Origin: Pseudomonas sp. BN102
GTDB taxonomy: Bacteria > Pseudomonadota > Gammaproteobacteria > Pseudomonadales > Pseudomonadaceae
DNA: 64,000 bases
NCBI RefSeq assembly: GCF_029871245.1
Contig: NZ_SSON01000059.1
Location: 59,176 to 123,175 of the forward strand
Direction of reading: 5' to 3'
In this document: positions 15,838 through 25,489 of the stretch, in pieces
Numbering within the stretch: position 1 is the stretch's first letter
How the letters are laid out: every line of letters starts with the position of its first letter
Made by a program: the position numbers and the translations under genes
Notes under the pieces: model-generated
What the model saw: the letters and a program-made list of their open reading frames with translations, nothing else
The model's database searches: none
What the model was told of the DNA's origin: nothing

Positions 15838-16626
15838 TCATTGGGTCAGGAACGCCAGAACCCGCTGGCTGAAGTCATCGCCGGCCTGGACGTTGGACAG
15901 GTGCGCGGCGTGGAACTCCACCAGCTCGGCGCCACGGATGCGTTCCTGCATGAAGCGCCCGTGTTCTGTGGTGGTCACCGGATCGCCGCTGCCGCAGACG
16001 ACCAGGGTCGGCACGCTGATGCTGCCAAGCTGCTCGCGATAGTCCGCATCGCGCACGGCGGCGCAGTTGGCGGCGTATCCCTCGGGCGACGTCTGCGCCA
16101 GCATGCCGACGATGGGCTCGACCTTGGCCGGCTCAGCCTCGGCGAATTCCGCGGTGAACCAGCGGGAGATGGAGGCATCGCGCAGGTCGCGCATGGCCTG
16201 GGCGCCACCGGCGAGCACGGTGTCGATGCGTGGGTTCCAGACTTCGGGGCTGCCGATCTTGGCAGCGGTGTTGCACAGCACCAGGCGCTGGAGGCGCTCG
16301 GGGGCGTTGATGGCCAGCCACTGGCCGATCAGGCCGCCCATGGACAGGCCGCAGAAGCTGGCCTTGGCGATGTCCAGCGTGTCCAGCAGGGCCAGCACGT
16401 CACGGCCCAGCTGCTCGATGCTGTAGGGGCCTTCGCTGACCACGGACTGGCCATGGCCGCGGGTGTCATAGCGCAGCACCTGGAAGTGCTGGGTGAAAGC
16501 CGGGATCTGTGCGTCCCACATATGCAGGTCGGTGCCCAGGGAGTTGGACAGTACCAGCACCGGCGCGCCGGCCGGGCCTTCGAGTCGGTAGTTCAGGTCG
16601 CCATCGGCGAGGGTTACGGCAGGCAT
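15838..16626 (-). CDS. pcaD: 3-oxoadipate enol-lactonase
   Basis: Hydrolyses 3-oxoadipate enol-lactone to 3-oxoadipate. A 262-residue alpha/beta hydrolase with the nucleophile Ser95 in CGLSMGG, Asp215 in CGSGDPV and His242 in HAAHLSN; the N-terminal SNSLGTDLHMWDAQ is characteristic of PcaD. Cytoplasmic. It starts 9 bases after pcaB, so translation is probably coupled, and is followed by a palindromic repeat before pcaC. The order pcaB-pcaD-pcaC is the usual one in Pseudomonas. Confidence 0.96.
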   Translation of the reverse strand: MPAVTLADGDLNYRLEGPAGAPVLVLSNSLGTDLHMWDAQIPAFTQHFQVLRYDTRGHGQSVVSEGPYSIEQLGRDVLALLDTLDIAKASFCGLSMGGLIGQWLAINAPERLQRLVLCNTAAKIGSPEVWNPRIDTVLAGGAQAMRDLRDASISRWFTAEFAEAEPAKVEPIVGMLAQTSPEGYAANCAAVRDADYREQLGSISVPTLVVCGSGDPVTTTEHGRFMQERIRGAELVEFHAAHLSNVQAGDDFSQRVLAFLTQ

Positions 16627-16635
16627 GTAAAGCTC

Positions 16636-17997
16636 CTAGCGCGAGAAATTCTTGTGGTCGGCAACGGCGCGTTCGACCCAGCGAAGCGCCTGTCCGAGGT
16701 AATGGGCCGGGTCGAGCAGGCGATCCAGCTCGGCGGCGGAAAGTTGCGCAGTGACTTCCGGATTGGCGCCCAGTACCTGGCGCAGATGGGCGCCCTCCTT
16801 CACCGCCTGGCGGCAGCACTGCTCCACCAGGTGATGAGCGGCGTCGCGGCCGATGCGCTGGGCGAGCGCGATGCTCACCGCCTCGGCCAGCACCAGGCCC
16901 TGGGTCAGGTCGAGGTTGCGGCACATACGCGCGGCATCCACTTCCAGTCCGGGGACGACCAGCAGCGCCTGTTGCAGCGCGCCGGAAACCAGGCAGCAGA
17001 GTTCGGGCAGGGTTTCCCATTCCGCATGCCAGAGACCGAGGCTGCGCTCGTGCTCCTGGGGCATGGCGGCGAACATGGTGGAGACCAGGCCCGGCGCGCG
17101 GGTGGCGGCGCCGATCAGCACCGCGGCGCTCACCGGATTGCGCTTGTGCGGCATGGTGGAAGAACCGCCCTTTCCGGGAGCGGACGGTTCGAAGACTTCC
17201 CCGGCCTCGGTCTGCATCAGCAGGCTGAGGTCGCGGCCGAGTTTGCCCAGGCTGCCGGCGATCAGGCCGAGCAGGCTGGCGAACTCCACCAGGCGGTCGC
17301 GCTGGGTGTGCCAGGGCTGGTCGGGCAGGTCCAGGTCCAGCTCGCGGGCCAGGGCCTCGGCCACCGGCCAGGCCTGCTCGCCGAGGGCGGCCAGGCTGCC
17401 GGAGGCGCCGCCGAACTGCAGGCAGAACAGACGCGGCTTCAGCTCGCCCAGGCGTTGGCGATGTCGGGTGACGGCGCCCAGTACCCCGGCCAGCTTCATG
17501 CCGAGGGTGACGGGCGTGGCCTGCTGCAGCCAGGTGCGGCCGGCGAGCGGCGTATCGGCGAAGCGCTCGGCTTGTACCGCCAGGGCTTCGGCAAGACCTG
17601 TGAGGTCCTGTTCGAGCAGTTCAGTGGCGGCACGAAGTTGCAGCACCAGGCCGCTATCCATGGCGTCCTGGCTAGTTGCGCCCAGATGCACGTAGCGTTC
17701 GGCTTCGACGCTTTGGGCGGCGACCCGCTTGCCCAGCGCCTTGACCAGCGGAATGGCGGAATTGCCCGCCGCGGTGATTGCCTGGGCCAGAGCGGAATAG
17801 TCGTAGAAATCGGCCTTGCAGGCGGACTCGATGGGCGTGACGGCGTCGGCGGGAATCAGCCCCACCTTCGCCTCGGCGCGAGCCAGTGCGGCCTCGAAGT
17901 CCAGCATGCCCTGCACCCGGCCCTGGTCGCAGAAGATCGCGCGCATGGTCGGTTGGGTGAAGTAGGCATCGAAGAGTTGGTTGCTCGGGCTGTTCAA
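16636..17997 (-). CDS. pcaB: 3-carboxy-cis,cis-muconate cycloisomerase
   Basis: Lactonises 3-carboxy-cis,cis-muconate to gamma-carboxymuconolactone. A 453-residue member of the fumarase/aspartase superfamily with the signature GKGGSSTMPHKRNP near residue 280 and the N-terminus SNQLFDAYFTQPTMRAIF that is close to the P. putida enzyme. No ATG fits the start; I use TTG at 17997, which has CGGAG 9 bases upstream. The 132 bases between pcaF and this gene carry a GTGCGC-type repeat. Cytoplasmic, homotetrameric by family. Confidence 0.95.
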   Translation of the reverse strand: MNSPSNQLFDAYFTQPTMRAIFCDQGRVQGMLDFEAALARAEAKVGLIPADAVTPIESACKADFYDYSALAQAITAAGNSAIPLVKALGKRVAAQSVEAERYVHLGATSQDAMDSGLVLQLRAATELLEQDLTGLAEALAVQAERFADTPLAGRTWLQQATPVTLGMKLAGVLGAVTRHRQRLGELKPRLFCLQFGGASGSLAALGEQAWPVAEALARELDLDLPDQPWHTQRDRLVEFASLLGLIAGSLGKLGRDLSLLMQTEAGEVFEPSAPGKGGSSTMPHKRNPVSAAVLIGAATRAPGLVSTMFAAMPQEHERSLGLWHAEWETLPELCCLVSGALQQALLVVPGLEVDAARMCRNLDLTQGLVLAEAVSIALAQRIGRDAAHHLVEQCCRQAVKEGAHLRQVLGANPEVTAQLSAAELDRLLDPAHYLGQALRWVERAVADHKNFSR

Positions 17998-18079
17998 GCC
18001 AGTGCTCCGGAATGCGGGGTGGTGATTCGTTTTATCGCAGCCAGCCGTTCGGGGCCAGCCTTTGTGGCGCGGAACGGCC

Positions 18080-18122
18080 GGTGCGCGCAGCGCACCCTAC
18101 GGTAGGGTGTGCCGTGCGCACC
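18080..18122. repeat. GTGCGC-type palindrome between pcaF and pcaB
   Basis: Same unit as at 15784 with the arms almost touching (CCCTAC then GGTAGGG). It lies 7 bases beyond the pcaF stop. Confidence 0.85.
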
Positions 18123-18129
18123 AATGGCG

Positions 18130-19335
18130 TCAGACCCGCTCGATGGCCAGGGCCAGGCCTTGGCCCACGCCAACGCACATGGTCGCCAGGCCGATCTTGC
18201 CGCCGGATTTCTCCAGCTGGTGCAATGCGGTTTGCACCAGGCGAGCGCCACTCATGCCCAGCGGGTGGCCGAGGGCGATGGCGCCGCCGTTTGGATTGAC
18301 CTTCTCGCTGTCATCGGCGATGCCGAGTTCACGCATCACGGCCAGGCCCTGGGCAGCGAAGGCTTCGTTCAGCTCGATCACGTCGAAGTCGCCAATGGCG
18401 AGGTTCAGGCGCTCCATGAGCTTGCGCACTGCTGGGACCGGGCCGATGCCCATCACGCGAGGGGCAACGCCGGCGCTGGCCATGCCGAGTACCTTCGCAC
18501 GCGGGGTCAGGCCGTGCTTCTTGACCGCTTCGGCGGACGCCAGGATCAGCGCCACGGCACCGTCGTTGACGCCCGAAGCGTTGCCAGCGGTGACGGTCTT
18601 GTCCGGGCCGTTGACCGGCTTCAGCTTGGCCAGGGCTTCGAGGGTAGTGTCGGGACGCAGGTGCTCGTCCTGGTCGACCACGGTCTCGCCCTTCTTGCCC
18701 TTGATCACCACCGGCACGATTTCTTCAGCGAAGAAGCCGGCGGCCTGGGCAACGCCTGCTCGCTGCTGGCTGCGCAGGGCGAACAGGTCCTGGTCCGCGC
18801 GGGAAACCTGGTAGTCGTCGGCGACGTTGTCGGCGGTCTGCGGCATGGCATCGACGCCGTACTGGGCCTTCATTAGCGGGTTGATGAAGCGCCAGCCGAT
18901 GGTGGTGTCCTCGATCTTCTGGCTGCGGCCGAAGGCGCTGTCGGCCTTGCCCATCACGTAGGGGGCACGGGACATGGACTCCACGCCGCCGGCAATCGCC
19001 AGTTCCATCTCGCCTGAGGCGATGGCGCGGAAGGCCGTGCCCACCGCATCCATGCCGGAAGCGCAGAGACGGTTCAAGGTCACGCCGGGGATGCTGTCCG
19101 GCAGGCCAGCCAGCAGCAGCGCCATGCGCGCTACGTTACGGTTGTCTTCACCAGCCTGGTTGGCGCAGCCGAGGAAGACTTCATCCACTTGATCCCATTT
19201 GACCTGGGGATTGCGCTCCACCAGGGCCTTGATCGGCACAGCGGCCAGGTCGTCGGCGCGTACCGGCGCCAGGGCGCCACCGAAGCGGCCGATGGGCGTG
19301 CGGATGGCGTCGCAGATGTAGACCTCGCGGCTCAT
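18130..19335 (-). CDS. pcaF: 3-oxoadipyl-CoA thiolase
   Basis: Cleaves 3-oxoadipyl-CoA with CoA to succinyl-CoA and acetyl-CoA, the last step of the 3-oxoadipate pathway. A 401-residue thiolase with nucleophilic Cys91 in [11 protein letters not shown], the His motif [16 protein letters not shown] and the second Cys in MCVGVGQG near the C-terminus. [15 protein letters not shown] at the start is typical of PcaF. Its ATG overlaps the stop of the preceding gene as ATGA, so translation is coupled with the CoA-transferase subunits. Confidence 0.96.
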   Translation of the reverse strand: MSREVYICDAIRTPIGRFGGALAPVRADDLAAVPIKALVERNPQVKWDQVDEVFLGCANQAGEDNRNVARMALLLAGLPDSIPGVTLNRLCASGMDAVGTAFRAIASGEMELAIAGGVESMSRAPYVMGKADSAFGRSQKIEDTTIGWRFINPLMKAQYGVDAMPQTADNVADDYQVSRADQDLFALRSQQRAGVAQAAGFFAEEIVPVVIKGKKGETVVDQDEHLRPDTTLEALAKLKPVNGPDKTVTAGNASGVNDGAVALILASAEAVKKHGLTPRAKVLGMASAGVAPRVMGIGPVPAVRKLMERLNLAIGDFDVIELNEAFAAQGLAVMRELGIADDSEKVNPNGGAIALGHPLGMSGARLVQTALHQLEKSGGKIGLATMCVGVGQGLALAIERV

Positions 19336-20114
19336 TCCTCACCCCCTTGCTGGCCGTGGGCGGCGGCGGTGCGCGCTTCCAGGGCGCGCAGCGCGGTCAG
19401 TTCCTCGTCGTTTGGCGCGACGGTCTCCTTGAGCTCGGCGGCAAAGCGGATCGGCCAGCCTGTGGCTGCGATTACCTGCTCACGGGTCACGCCCGGGTGC
19501 AGCGAGGTGACGACGAATTCGTTGGTGCCGGCCTCCGGCTCCATGATGCAGAGGTCGGTGATGATGCCGACCGGGCCCTTGCCAGGAAGGCCCAGCTGCT
19601 TGCGGTGGTCGCCGCCTTCGCCATGGCCGACCGAGGTGATGAAGGCCAGCTTGTCGACGAAGGTGCGGTGGGACTGCTTGAGGATGATCAGCACTTCCTT
19701 GGCCGAACCGGCGATCTCCGGGGCACCGCCGGCGCCGGGCAGGCGCACTTTAGGCTGGTGGTAGTCGCCGATCACGGTGGTGTTGATGTTGCCGAAGCGG
19801 TCGACCTGGGCGGCGCCGAGGAAGCCGACGTCGATGCGGCCACCCTGCAGCCAGTAGCGGAAGATCTCGCCGGTGGGGACCACGGTGTCGGCGGTCTCGG
19901 CCAGCTCGCCGTCACCGATGGACAGCGGCAGTACGGTCGGCTTGGCGCCGATGGGGCCGGATTCGTAGATCAGCACCACGTCGGGGGACGAGGTCAGGCG
20001 CGCCAGGTTGGCGGCCTTGGACGGCAGGCCGATACCGACGAAGCAGACGGCGCCATTCTTCAGGCGGCGAGCGGCCGCCACGGTCATCATTTCATTGGTG
20101 GTGTAGGCGCTCAT
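19332..20114 (-). CDS. pcaJ: 3-oxoadipate CoA-transferase, subunit B (CatJ type)
   Basis: With subunit A it transfers CoA from succinyl-CoA to 3-oxoadipate. 260 residues. The catalytic Glu is in [21 protein letters not shown] and [17 protein letters not shown] are family hallmarks. The long size matches CatJ of Pseudomonas knackmussii B13 rather than the shorter P. putida PcaJ. I chose ATG 20114 ([10 protein letters not shown]), which overlaps the stop of subunit A as TGATG; the upstream extension is a frame shadow. Its stop overlaps the thiolase start as ATGA. Confidence 0.94.
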   Translation of the reverse strand: MSAYTTNEMMTVAAARRLKNGAVCFVGIGLPSKAANLARLTSSPDVVLIYESGPIGAKPTVLPLSIGDGELAETADTVVPTGEIFRYWLQGGRIDVGFLGAAQVDRFGNINTTVIGDYHQPKVRLPGAGGAPEIAGSAKEVLIILKQSHRTFVDKLAFITSVGHGEGGDHRKQLGLPGKGPVGIITDLCIMEPEAGTNEFVVTSLHPGVTREQVIAATGWPIRFAAELKETVAPNDEELTALRALEARTAAAHGQQGGEE

Positions 20115-20962
20115 CACTTGGCCTCCGCAATCTTGGTCTGGAACTCGCTGAAATCCTTGGTGCCACGGATGTACTGGTCGATCCAGGCAGTGAAGGTTTC
20201 GCGGTCGCGGGCGATCGGGTCCCAGGCCTGGTAGAAGCGGTTGTCGCGCTCGTAGTAGCCGTGGGCGTAGGACGGGTGGGCGCCACCGGGTACGTGACAA
20301 ACGGCGGTCAGGGCCCAGGTCGGCAGGACGCAGGCGTTCATCGGCGCGTTCAGGTCGTCGACGATCTCTTCCACGGTGACGATGCAGCGCTTGGCCGCCA
20401 GGGCCGCTTCCTTCTGCACGCCGAGGATGCCCCAGAGCAGCACGTTACCCTTGCGGTCGGCCTTCTGCGCGTGGATCACGGTGACGTCCGGACGCACCGA
20501 AGGCACGGCGGCCAGCACTTCACCGGTAAACGGGCAAGTGACTGACTTGATCAGCGGGTTGACCTTGGGCAGGTCGGAACCGGCATAGGCACGCAGCACG
20601 GCGAACGGCAGGCCCGAGGCGCCGGCCACGTAGGAGTTGGCCAGGTCGGCATGGCTGTGCTCCTCGATCTCCAGGGCATGCGGCCACTGTTTCTCCACCG
20701 CGTCACGCAGGCGGTGCAGCGAACCCACGCCGGGGTTGCCACCCCAGGAGAACACCAGCTTCTTCGCGCAACCGGCACCGATCAGCAGGTCATAGACCAG
20801 GTCGGGGGTCATGCGCACTAGGGTCAGGTCTTTCTTGCCCTGGCGAATGATTTCGTGGGAAGCGGCAGTGGGAATCAGGTGGGTGAAGCCCTCGAGGGCT
20901 ACGGTGTCGCCATCGTTGATGAAGCGTTCGACGGCTTCGCGGAGAGACAGGATTTCAGCCAT
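20114..20962 (-). CDS. pcaI: 3-oxoadipate CoA-transferase, subunit A (CatI type)
   Basis: First gene of the pcaIJFBDC operon. 282 residues, longer than P. putida PcaI (about 230) and in line with CatI of strain B13; the CoA-binding region GFTHLIPTAASHEIIRQG and FSWGGNPGVGSL are kept. It acts downstream of both the catechol and the protocatechuate branch, so it serves the ben genes as well. GAGA lies before the ATG. Two 15-bp PcaR boxes with a 4-base spacer lie 77 to 110 bases upstream, predicting activation by PcaR with 3-oxoadipate. Confidence 0.94.
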   Translation of the reverse strand: MAEILSLREAVERFINDGDTVALEGFTHLIPTAASHEIIRQGKKDLTLVRMTPDLVYDLLIGAGCAKKLVFSWGGNPGVGSLHRLRDAVEKQWPHALEIEEHSHADLANSYVAGASGLPFAVLRAYAGSDLPKVNPLIKSVTCPFTGEVLAAVPSVRPDVTVIHAQKADRKGNVLLWGILGVQKEAALAAKRCIVTVEEIVDDLNAPMNACVLPTWALTAVCHVPGGAHPSYAHGYYERDNRFYQAWDPIARDRETFTAWIDQYIRGTKDFSEFQTKIAEAK

Positions 20963-21038
20963 GGTAGATCTCGTGTTGTTATCCAGGGCGTTTTGGCGCC
21001 GGGTGAGGAAAAAGTACCCGTGCCCTGCCCCTCAAACA

Positions 21039-21072
21039 ATCCGATAATCGACTATTGGTGCGATTATCGAAC
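21039..21072 (-). promoter_or_regulatory. double PcaR box of the pcaI operon
   Basis: On the minus strand GTTCGATAATCGCAC (21058-21072) equals the published P. putida PcaR site. Four bases further on is AGTCGATTATCGGAT (21039-21053). Both lie upstream of pcaI. Confidence 0.85.
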
Positions 21073-21123
21073 GGATGTGTACGAAGCTAACGACTGTTCT
21101 TCCCGGAAACCGCGAGCGCTTTT

Positions 21124-21220
21124 GTGGGGGCGAATTCATTCGCCAAGCAGGCCGAAGGCCTGCCCTACCATACCGCCATGGGGCAGCTGAGCTGCCCTTG
21201 GCGATTAAAATCGCCCCCAC
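21124..21220. repeat. composite palindromic element, copy 5
   Basis: Left arm perfect, hairpins GCAGGCCGAAGGCCTGC and GGGCAGCTGAGCTGCCC, right arm changed to GCGATTAAAATCGCCCCCAC. Order A then B. Between the porin and the pcaI promoter. Confidence 0.92.
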
Positions 21221-21263
21221 AGGTAGAGCAGGCCGTGCCAATGCAAGGCAACGGCGCTCGAAA

Positions 21264-22523
21264 CTAGAACAGTGTCCAGGTGTAACTGAGGATCAGCCGG
21301 TTCTCGTCGATGTCGGAGCGGTAGTTGGAGCGCGCGGTGACATTGCGCACGCGCATGCCCAGGCCCTTCAAGGAGCCGCTCTGGACCACGTAGCCGATAT
21401 CCAGGTCGCGCTCCCAGTCCTTGCCCTCGAAGCCCTGGCCGGTATCCACGTTGTCGCCGGTGATGTAGCGGGTGCTGGCCACCAGGCCAGGGACGCCGAG
21501 GGCGGCGAAGTCGTAGTCGTAGCGGACCTGCCAGGAACGCTCGTCGGCGAAGGCGAACTCGTAGGTGGGTACCTCGTTGCCCAGCGGGCTGACGTTGGCG
21601 AACACCCGCGGGAAGGAACTGTCGCCGTAGAGGGCCTGGTAGCCGACGAAGAAGGTGTGGCCGCCGCGCTTGGCCGAGAGCAGCGAGTAGAAGGCCTGGT
21701 TGTCGATCTCGCCGATCAGCTTCTTGCCGTCTTCGCTGGAGTCGAAGTAACCGATATTGGCACCCAGCACCCAGTTGCCGACGGGTTCGCTGTGCTTGAG
21801 GCCGAAGAAGCGCTGGTCGTAGATGTCCTCCAGCTGGGCGTACCAGGCACTCAGGGTGGTGCGGTTGGCGTTGAAGGCATAGTCGCCGCCGGCGTAGTTG
21901 AAGGCGTCGCTGGAGGCCTGGCGCTGCGGCAGGTGGCCGAGCATGGCCTGGATCCTGTCGTCGCCGGCCTCGTTGCGCAGGCTGGTGCTGTTCAGGTGGC
22001 CGGCCTGCAGCGTGAGGTCGGCGATTTCGCTGGAGGTGATACTGGCGCCCTGGTAGCTGGGCGGCAGCAGGCGGATGTCGCTGAACACCAGTACCGGCAG
22101 GTTGGGCTGCAGCTCACCCACTTTCAGCTCGGTCTTCGACACGCGCATCTTCCCGGCCACCCCCAGGCGGCTGTACTCGTCAGCGGCCTCGCCGTCATCC
22201 TGCACCGGCAGCAGGCCGGTGTTGACCCGGTCGGGGCTGCTGTCCAGCTTGATGCCCAGGGTACCGATGGCGTCCAGGCCGAAGCCCACGGGCCCCGGGG
22301 TGTAGCCGGACTTGAAGTTGAGGATGAAGCCCTGGGCCCACTCTTCGGCCTTGGACTGCTTGTTCGGGCCGACGATGTCGGAGAAGTCGCGGCTGAAGTA
22401 GTAATTGCGTGCCTGCAGGGTGGCGGTGGAGTCGGCGATGAAACCCGACTCGGCGGCCTGGGCCAAGCCAGCGCCCACGCCGGCGGAAAGCAGTACACAC
22501 AGCTTGCTCGTGTTATTGGTCAT
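21264..22523 (-). CDS. benF: OprD family porin of the benzoate operon
   Basis: A 419-residue outer-membrane channel, probably for benzoate. Signal peptide [15 protein letters not shown], then the OprD start [21 protein letters not shown]; the C-terminus ends in the aromatic residue Phe needed for barrel assembly ([13 protein letters not shown]). ATG 22523 replaces a longer ORF start lacking similarity. It follows benE after 270 bases that contain a long inverted repeat, so it may have its own promoter as well as read-through from benABCDKE. The benF assignment is by position at the end of the ben cluster, as in P. putida. Confidence 0.85.
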   Translation of the reverse strand: MTNNTSKLCVLLSAGVGAGLAQAAESGFIADSTATLQARNYYFSRDFSDIVGPNKQSKAEEWAQGFILNFKSGYTPGPVGFGLDAIGTLGIKLDSSPDRVNTGLLPVQDDGEAADEYSRLGVAGKMRVSKTELKVGELQPNLPVLVFSDIRLLPPSYQGASITSSEIADLTLQAGHLNSTSLRNEAGDDRIQAMLGHLPQRQASSDAFNYAGGDYAFNANRTTLSAWYAQLEDIYDQRFFGLKHSEPVGNWVLGANIGYFDSSEDGKKLIGEIDNQAFYSLLSAKRGGHTFFVGYQALYGDSSFPRVFANVSPLGNEVPTYEFAFADERSWQVRYDYDFAALGVPGLVASTRYITGDNVDTGQGFEGKDWERDLDIGYVVQSGSLKGLGMRVRNVTARSNYRSDIDENRLILSYTWTLF

Positions 22524-22645
22524 GACGTCACTCTTGTTTTTATTGGGACAAAACTCCCCCCTGGCCCTCTGTCGGGGCTCTTCACGCAAGTGGGGGGAGG
22601 CTCAGGTTCTGAATGGAAAGTCGCGGAGCGAAGGTCAGGCGAGGC

Positions 22646-22703
22646 AAAAATCGGTGAGGAAGCGGAGTTAACGACTGTTAATGAGCATTCCGAACCGATT
22701 TTT
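22646..22703 (-). terminator. inverted repeat between benE and the porin
   Basis: AAAAATCGGT and ACCGATTTTT bracket 38 bases that contain a smaller hairpin (TTAAC GACT GTTAA). The A-run/T-run ends would let it act as a weak terminator in both directions. Similar units are known as dispersed repeats in pseudomonads, from memory. Confidence 0.4.
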
Positions 22704-22793
22704 AACGACGCATCACCGAGCGCAGGCAGTTTCCGTACAGAACCTGGCGCCGGCTGCGGACAGCTCCCGCAGTACCTCCGGCGCCGGGTTCGG

Positions 22794-24008
22794 TCAGGGA
22801 TTGGGTTCCAGTACCTCCTCCTGTTCCGGGGTTGCCTTGGGCGCGCTGCGCGCAGTCAGCAGCAGATGGGCAACGATGCCGAAGATCAGCCCCCAGAACG
22901 CCGCCGACAGCCCGAGGAAGGACATGCCCGACGCGGTGACCAGGAAGGTGATCAGCGCCGCCTCGCGGTCCTCCGGCACCGCCATGGAACCGGCCAGGGC
23001 GCCAGCGATGGCGCCGAACAGCGCCAGCCCCGCCAGCGCGGCGATCAACTCTTTGGGCAACGCGGTGAAGATCGACACCAGGGTGGCGCCGAAGATGCCC
23101 AGCAGCAGATAGAACACCCCGCCCACTACGCCGGAGACATAACGCTTGGCCGGGTCCTCATGGGCTTCGCGGCCGGTGCAGATGGCCGCGGTGATGGCCG
23201 CCAGGGTCAGGCCATGGCAACCGAAGGGCGCCAGCAGCAGGCTGCCCAGGCCGCTGGCCGAGATGATCGGGCTGGCCGGGGTCGGGTAGCCGGCATTGCG
23301 CAGCACCGCCACACCCGGCACGAACTGCCCGGTCAGGGCCACCATCACCAGCGGCAAGGCGATGTTGAACAGGCCATGCCAGGTGAATGCCGGCGTCACC
23401 CATTCCGGAGTGGCAAAGCCGATCACCAGGGCCGAGGCATTGAGCTGGCCGCTGCCGGCGGCGATGGCGCAGCCCACCAGCAGCACCGCCATCACCGCAT
23501 AGCGCGGCGCCAGGCGCCGCACCAGCAGGTAGCTGAGGAACATGGCCAGCACCATCAGCGGCTGGTCCTTGAGGGAGGTGAACAGGCGGGTGCCGAAGCT
23601 GAACAGGATGCCCGCCAGCATGGCCGCCGAGATGGCCGCCGGCAGCTTGCCGACGATGCGGTCGAAGGCGCCGGACAGACCCACCAGCAGGATGATGGCG
23701 TTGGCCATGACATAGGCCCCCACCGCCTCGCCGGCGCTGATGCCCGGCAGCATGGACACCAGCAGCGCCGAGCCCGGCGCCGACCAGGCGATGATCACCG
23801 GCACCCGGTAGCGCAGGCTGAGGACGATGCCCAGCACGCCGCTGCCGATGGAAATCGCCCAGACCCAGGAGGACAGCAGTTCGGCCGGCATGCCGCCGCT
23901 CTCCGCCGCCTGGAACACGATCACCAGGGGACCGGCGTAGGAAATCATGGTGGCGATGAAGCCCGCCACCACGGCGGACAATGAACAGTCCTTGAACAAT
24001 GTGCGCAT
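22794..24008 (-). CDS. benE: benzoate/H+ symporter BenE
   Basis: A 404-residue inner-membrane transporter of the BenE family with about 12 helices. Diagnostic stretches are VAGFIATMISYAGPLVIVFQAA at the first helix, WSAPGSALL and APFGCHGLTLAAITAAICTGREAHEDP. It imports benzoate with protons. GGAGG precedes the ATG. It follows benK after 30 bases, so the operon carries two inner-membrane carriers of different families for one substrate, as in P. putida. Confidence 0.95.
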   Translation of the reverse strand: MRTLFKDCSLSAVVAGFIATMISYAGPLVIVFQAAESGGMPAELLSSWVWAISIGSGVLGIVLSLRYRVPVIIAWSAPGSALLVSMLPGISAGEAVGAYVMANAIILLVGLSGAFDRIVGKLPAAISAAMLAGILFSFGTRLFTSLKDQPLMVLAMFLSYLLVRRLAPRYAVMAVLLVGCAIAAGSGQLNASALVIGFATPEWVTPAFTWHGLFNIALPLVMVALTGQFVPGVAVLRNAGYPTPASPIISASGLGSLLLAPFGCHGLTLAAITAAICTGREAHEDPAKRYVSGVVGGVFYLLLGIFGATLVSIFTALPKELIAALAGLALFGAIAGALAGSMAVPEDREAALITFLVTASGMSFLGLSAAFWGLIFGIVAHLLLTARSAPKATPEQEEVLEPNP

Positions 24009-24038
24009 GCTGCCTCCAGGCCAGTGTCGCGAACGGGA

Positions 24039-25370
24039 TCAGCCCTGTGCGGCGGTCGCCAGCGGCGCCGCCTTGGGTTGGCCCTGGTGGACGAAGCACA
24101 TGGCCAGGGCGGCGATGGCGCCCGGGATGGCGAAGGCCATGAAGTTCAGCTGCAGCGGCAGGTTGATGCCGAGCAGCGCGCCACCCAACAGCGGGCCGAC
24201 GATGGCGCCGTTGCGGCCGATGCCCGATGCCCAGCCGAGGCCGGTGGAGCGGAACGCCAGCCCATAGAACTGCGCGGCGGTGGCATACAGCAGGATCTGC
24301 GTGCCGATGGTGGTGGCGCCGGCGATGCCGATCAGCAGGTAGAGCACCGGTGTCGGGCTCTTGAAGCCCAGCAGGCTGATGGACAGCGCAGCGACGATGA
24401 AGAACACCGCGACCACCTTCGGCAGGTTGAAGCGATCGCCGAGGAAACCACCGGCGATGGCGCCGAACATGCCGCCGAAGTTGAGGGCCAGCAGGAAGGA
24501 CAGGCTCGATCCCAGGCTGTAGCCGGCGTTGGCCATCAGCTTCGGCAGCCAGGAGCTCAGCGCGTAGACCATCAGCAGGCAGCAGAAGAACGCCACCCAG
24601 ATCATCAGGGTGCGCAACGCACGGCCTTCGCGGAACAGTTCCAGCACCGGGGCGCCCTGGACCTTGGTTTCGACCAGCTCCAGGTGGTCGTCGTCCCGCA
24701 GGTCGCGCTCGGGCGCCACACGCTTGAGGATGGCGCGGGCCTGTTCGGTGCGGCCCTGGCGCAGCAGGAAGCCGACGGACTCCGGCAGGTACCAGAGGAT
24801 CAGCGGCAGCAGCAGGAGCGGAAGGAGCGCGGCGAAGAACATGGCTTCCCAGCCAAAGCGCGGCAGCATGTAGATGCCCACGCCAGCGGACAGCATGCCG
24901 CCCAGGGAATAGCCGCTGAACATGATCGCCACCAGGGTGCTGCGCAGTTTCTTCGGCGCGTATTCGTTCATCAGCGCCACCACGTTGGGCATCAGCCCGC
25001 CTATGCCCAGGCCCGCCATGAAACGGCAAATCCCGAACTCGGTCGGGGTGCTGGCGAAGCCGTTGAGGACGGTGAAACCGGAGAAGAGCACGAAGCAGAC
25101 GGCGATGCCCTTCTTGCGGCCGATCTTGTCAGCCAGGGAACCGAATACCAGGGCGCCGAACATCATGCCGAACAGCGCGTAGCTGCCCAGGGCACCAGCT
25201 TGCAGCGGTGTCAGGCCCCATTCCTTCATCAGTACGGGCAGGACCACGCCGTAGATGAACAGGTCGTAACCGTCGAAGATGAGCAGGAGCGCGCACCAGC
25301 ACATCACCATCCAGTGGAAGGGCGTGAAGCGCGCATTGTCGATGATCTCGTGTACGTCGAGTTTTCGCAT
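24039..25370 (-). CDS. benK: benzoate transporter BenK (MFS, AAHS family)
   Basis: A 443-residue aromatic acid:H+ symporter with 12 predicted helices. The first helix carries the aromatic-acid-carrier motif FDGYDLFIYG, the loop 2-3 has GSLADKIGRKKG and the loop 8-9 the related GGFLGDRFNLPK. EYAPKKLRSTLVAIMFSGYSLGG follows helix 4. It lies between benD and benE; a 38-bp perfect palindrome sits in the 119-base gap before it. A paralog, pcaK, lies at 30628. Confidence 0.94.
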   Translation of the reverse strand: MRKLDVHEIIDNARFTPFHWMVMCWCALLLIFDGYDLFIYGVVLPVLMKEWGLTPLQAGALGSYALFGMMFGALVFGSLADKIGRKKGIAVCFVLFSGFTVLNGFASTPTEFGICRFMAGLGIGGLMPNVVALMNEYAPKKLRSTLVAIMFSGYSLGGMLSAGVGIYMLPRFGWEAMFFAALLPLLLLPLILWYLPESVGFLLRQGRTEQARAILKRVAPERDLRDDDHLELVETKVQGAPVLELFREGRALRTLMIWVAFFCCLLMVYALSSWLPKLMANAGYSLGSSLSFLLALNFGGMFGAIAGGFLGDRFNLPKVVAVFFIVAALSISLLGFKSPTPVLYLLIGIAGATTIGTQILLYATAAQFYGLAFRSTGLGWASGIGRNGAIVGPLLGGALLGINLPLQLNFMAFAIPGAIAALAMCFVHQGQPKAAPLATAAQG

Positions 25371-25442
25371 GGCATCTGTCTCTTGTTGTAATTGTCGAGA
25401 AACCGCTTGGATGGGCGCGTGACGGTGCCCATCAGGTAAAGG

Positions 25443-25480
25443 GTGGGAGCGAATTCATTCGCGAATGAATTCGCTCCCAC
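25443..25480. repeat. minimal palindromic element between benD and benK (38 bp)
   Basis: A perfect 38-bp palindrome made of GTGGGAGCGAATTCATTCG and its exact inverse: the two arms of the composite element with no internal hairpins. It could attenuate ben transcription before the transporter genes. Confidence 0.85.
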
Positions 25481-25489
25481 AAGGAGCAT

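Noticed and set aside
15841..18105. 754-codon plus-strand ORF opposite pcaD and pcaB
   Set aside because: Antisense shadow of two well-identified pca genes; composition rich in Ala, Gly, His, Gln as typical of reversed frames.
21075..23984. 969-codon plus-strand ORF opposite benE and the porin
   Set aside because: Antisense shadow of two clear genes; long open frames on the opposite strand are common at this GC content. No family similarity, no ribosome site.
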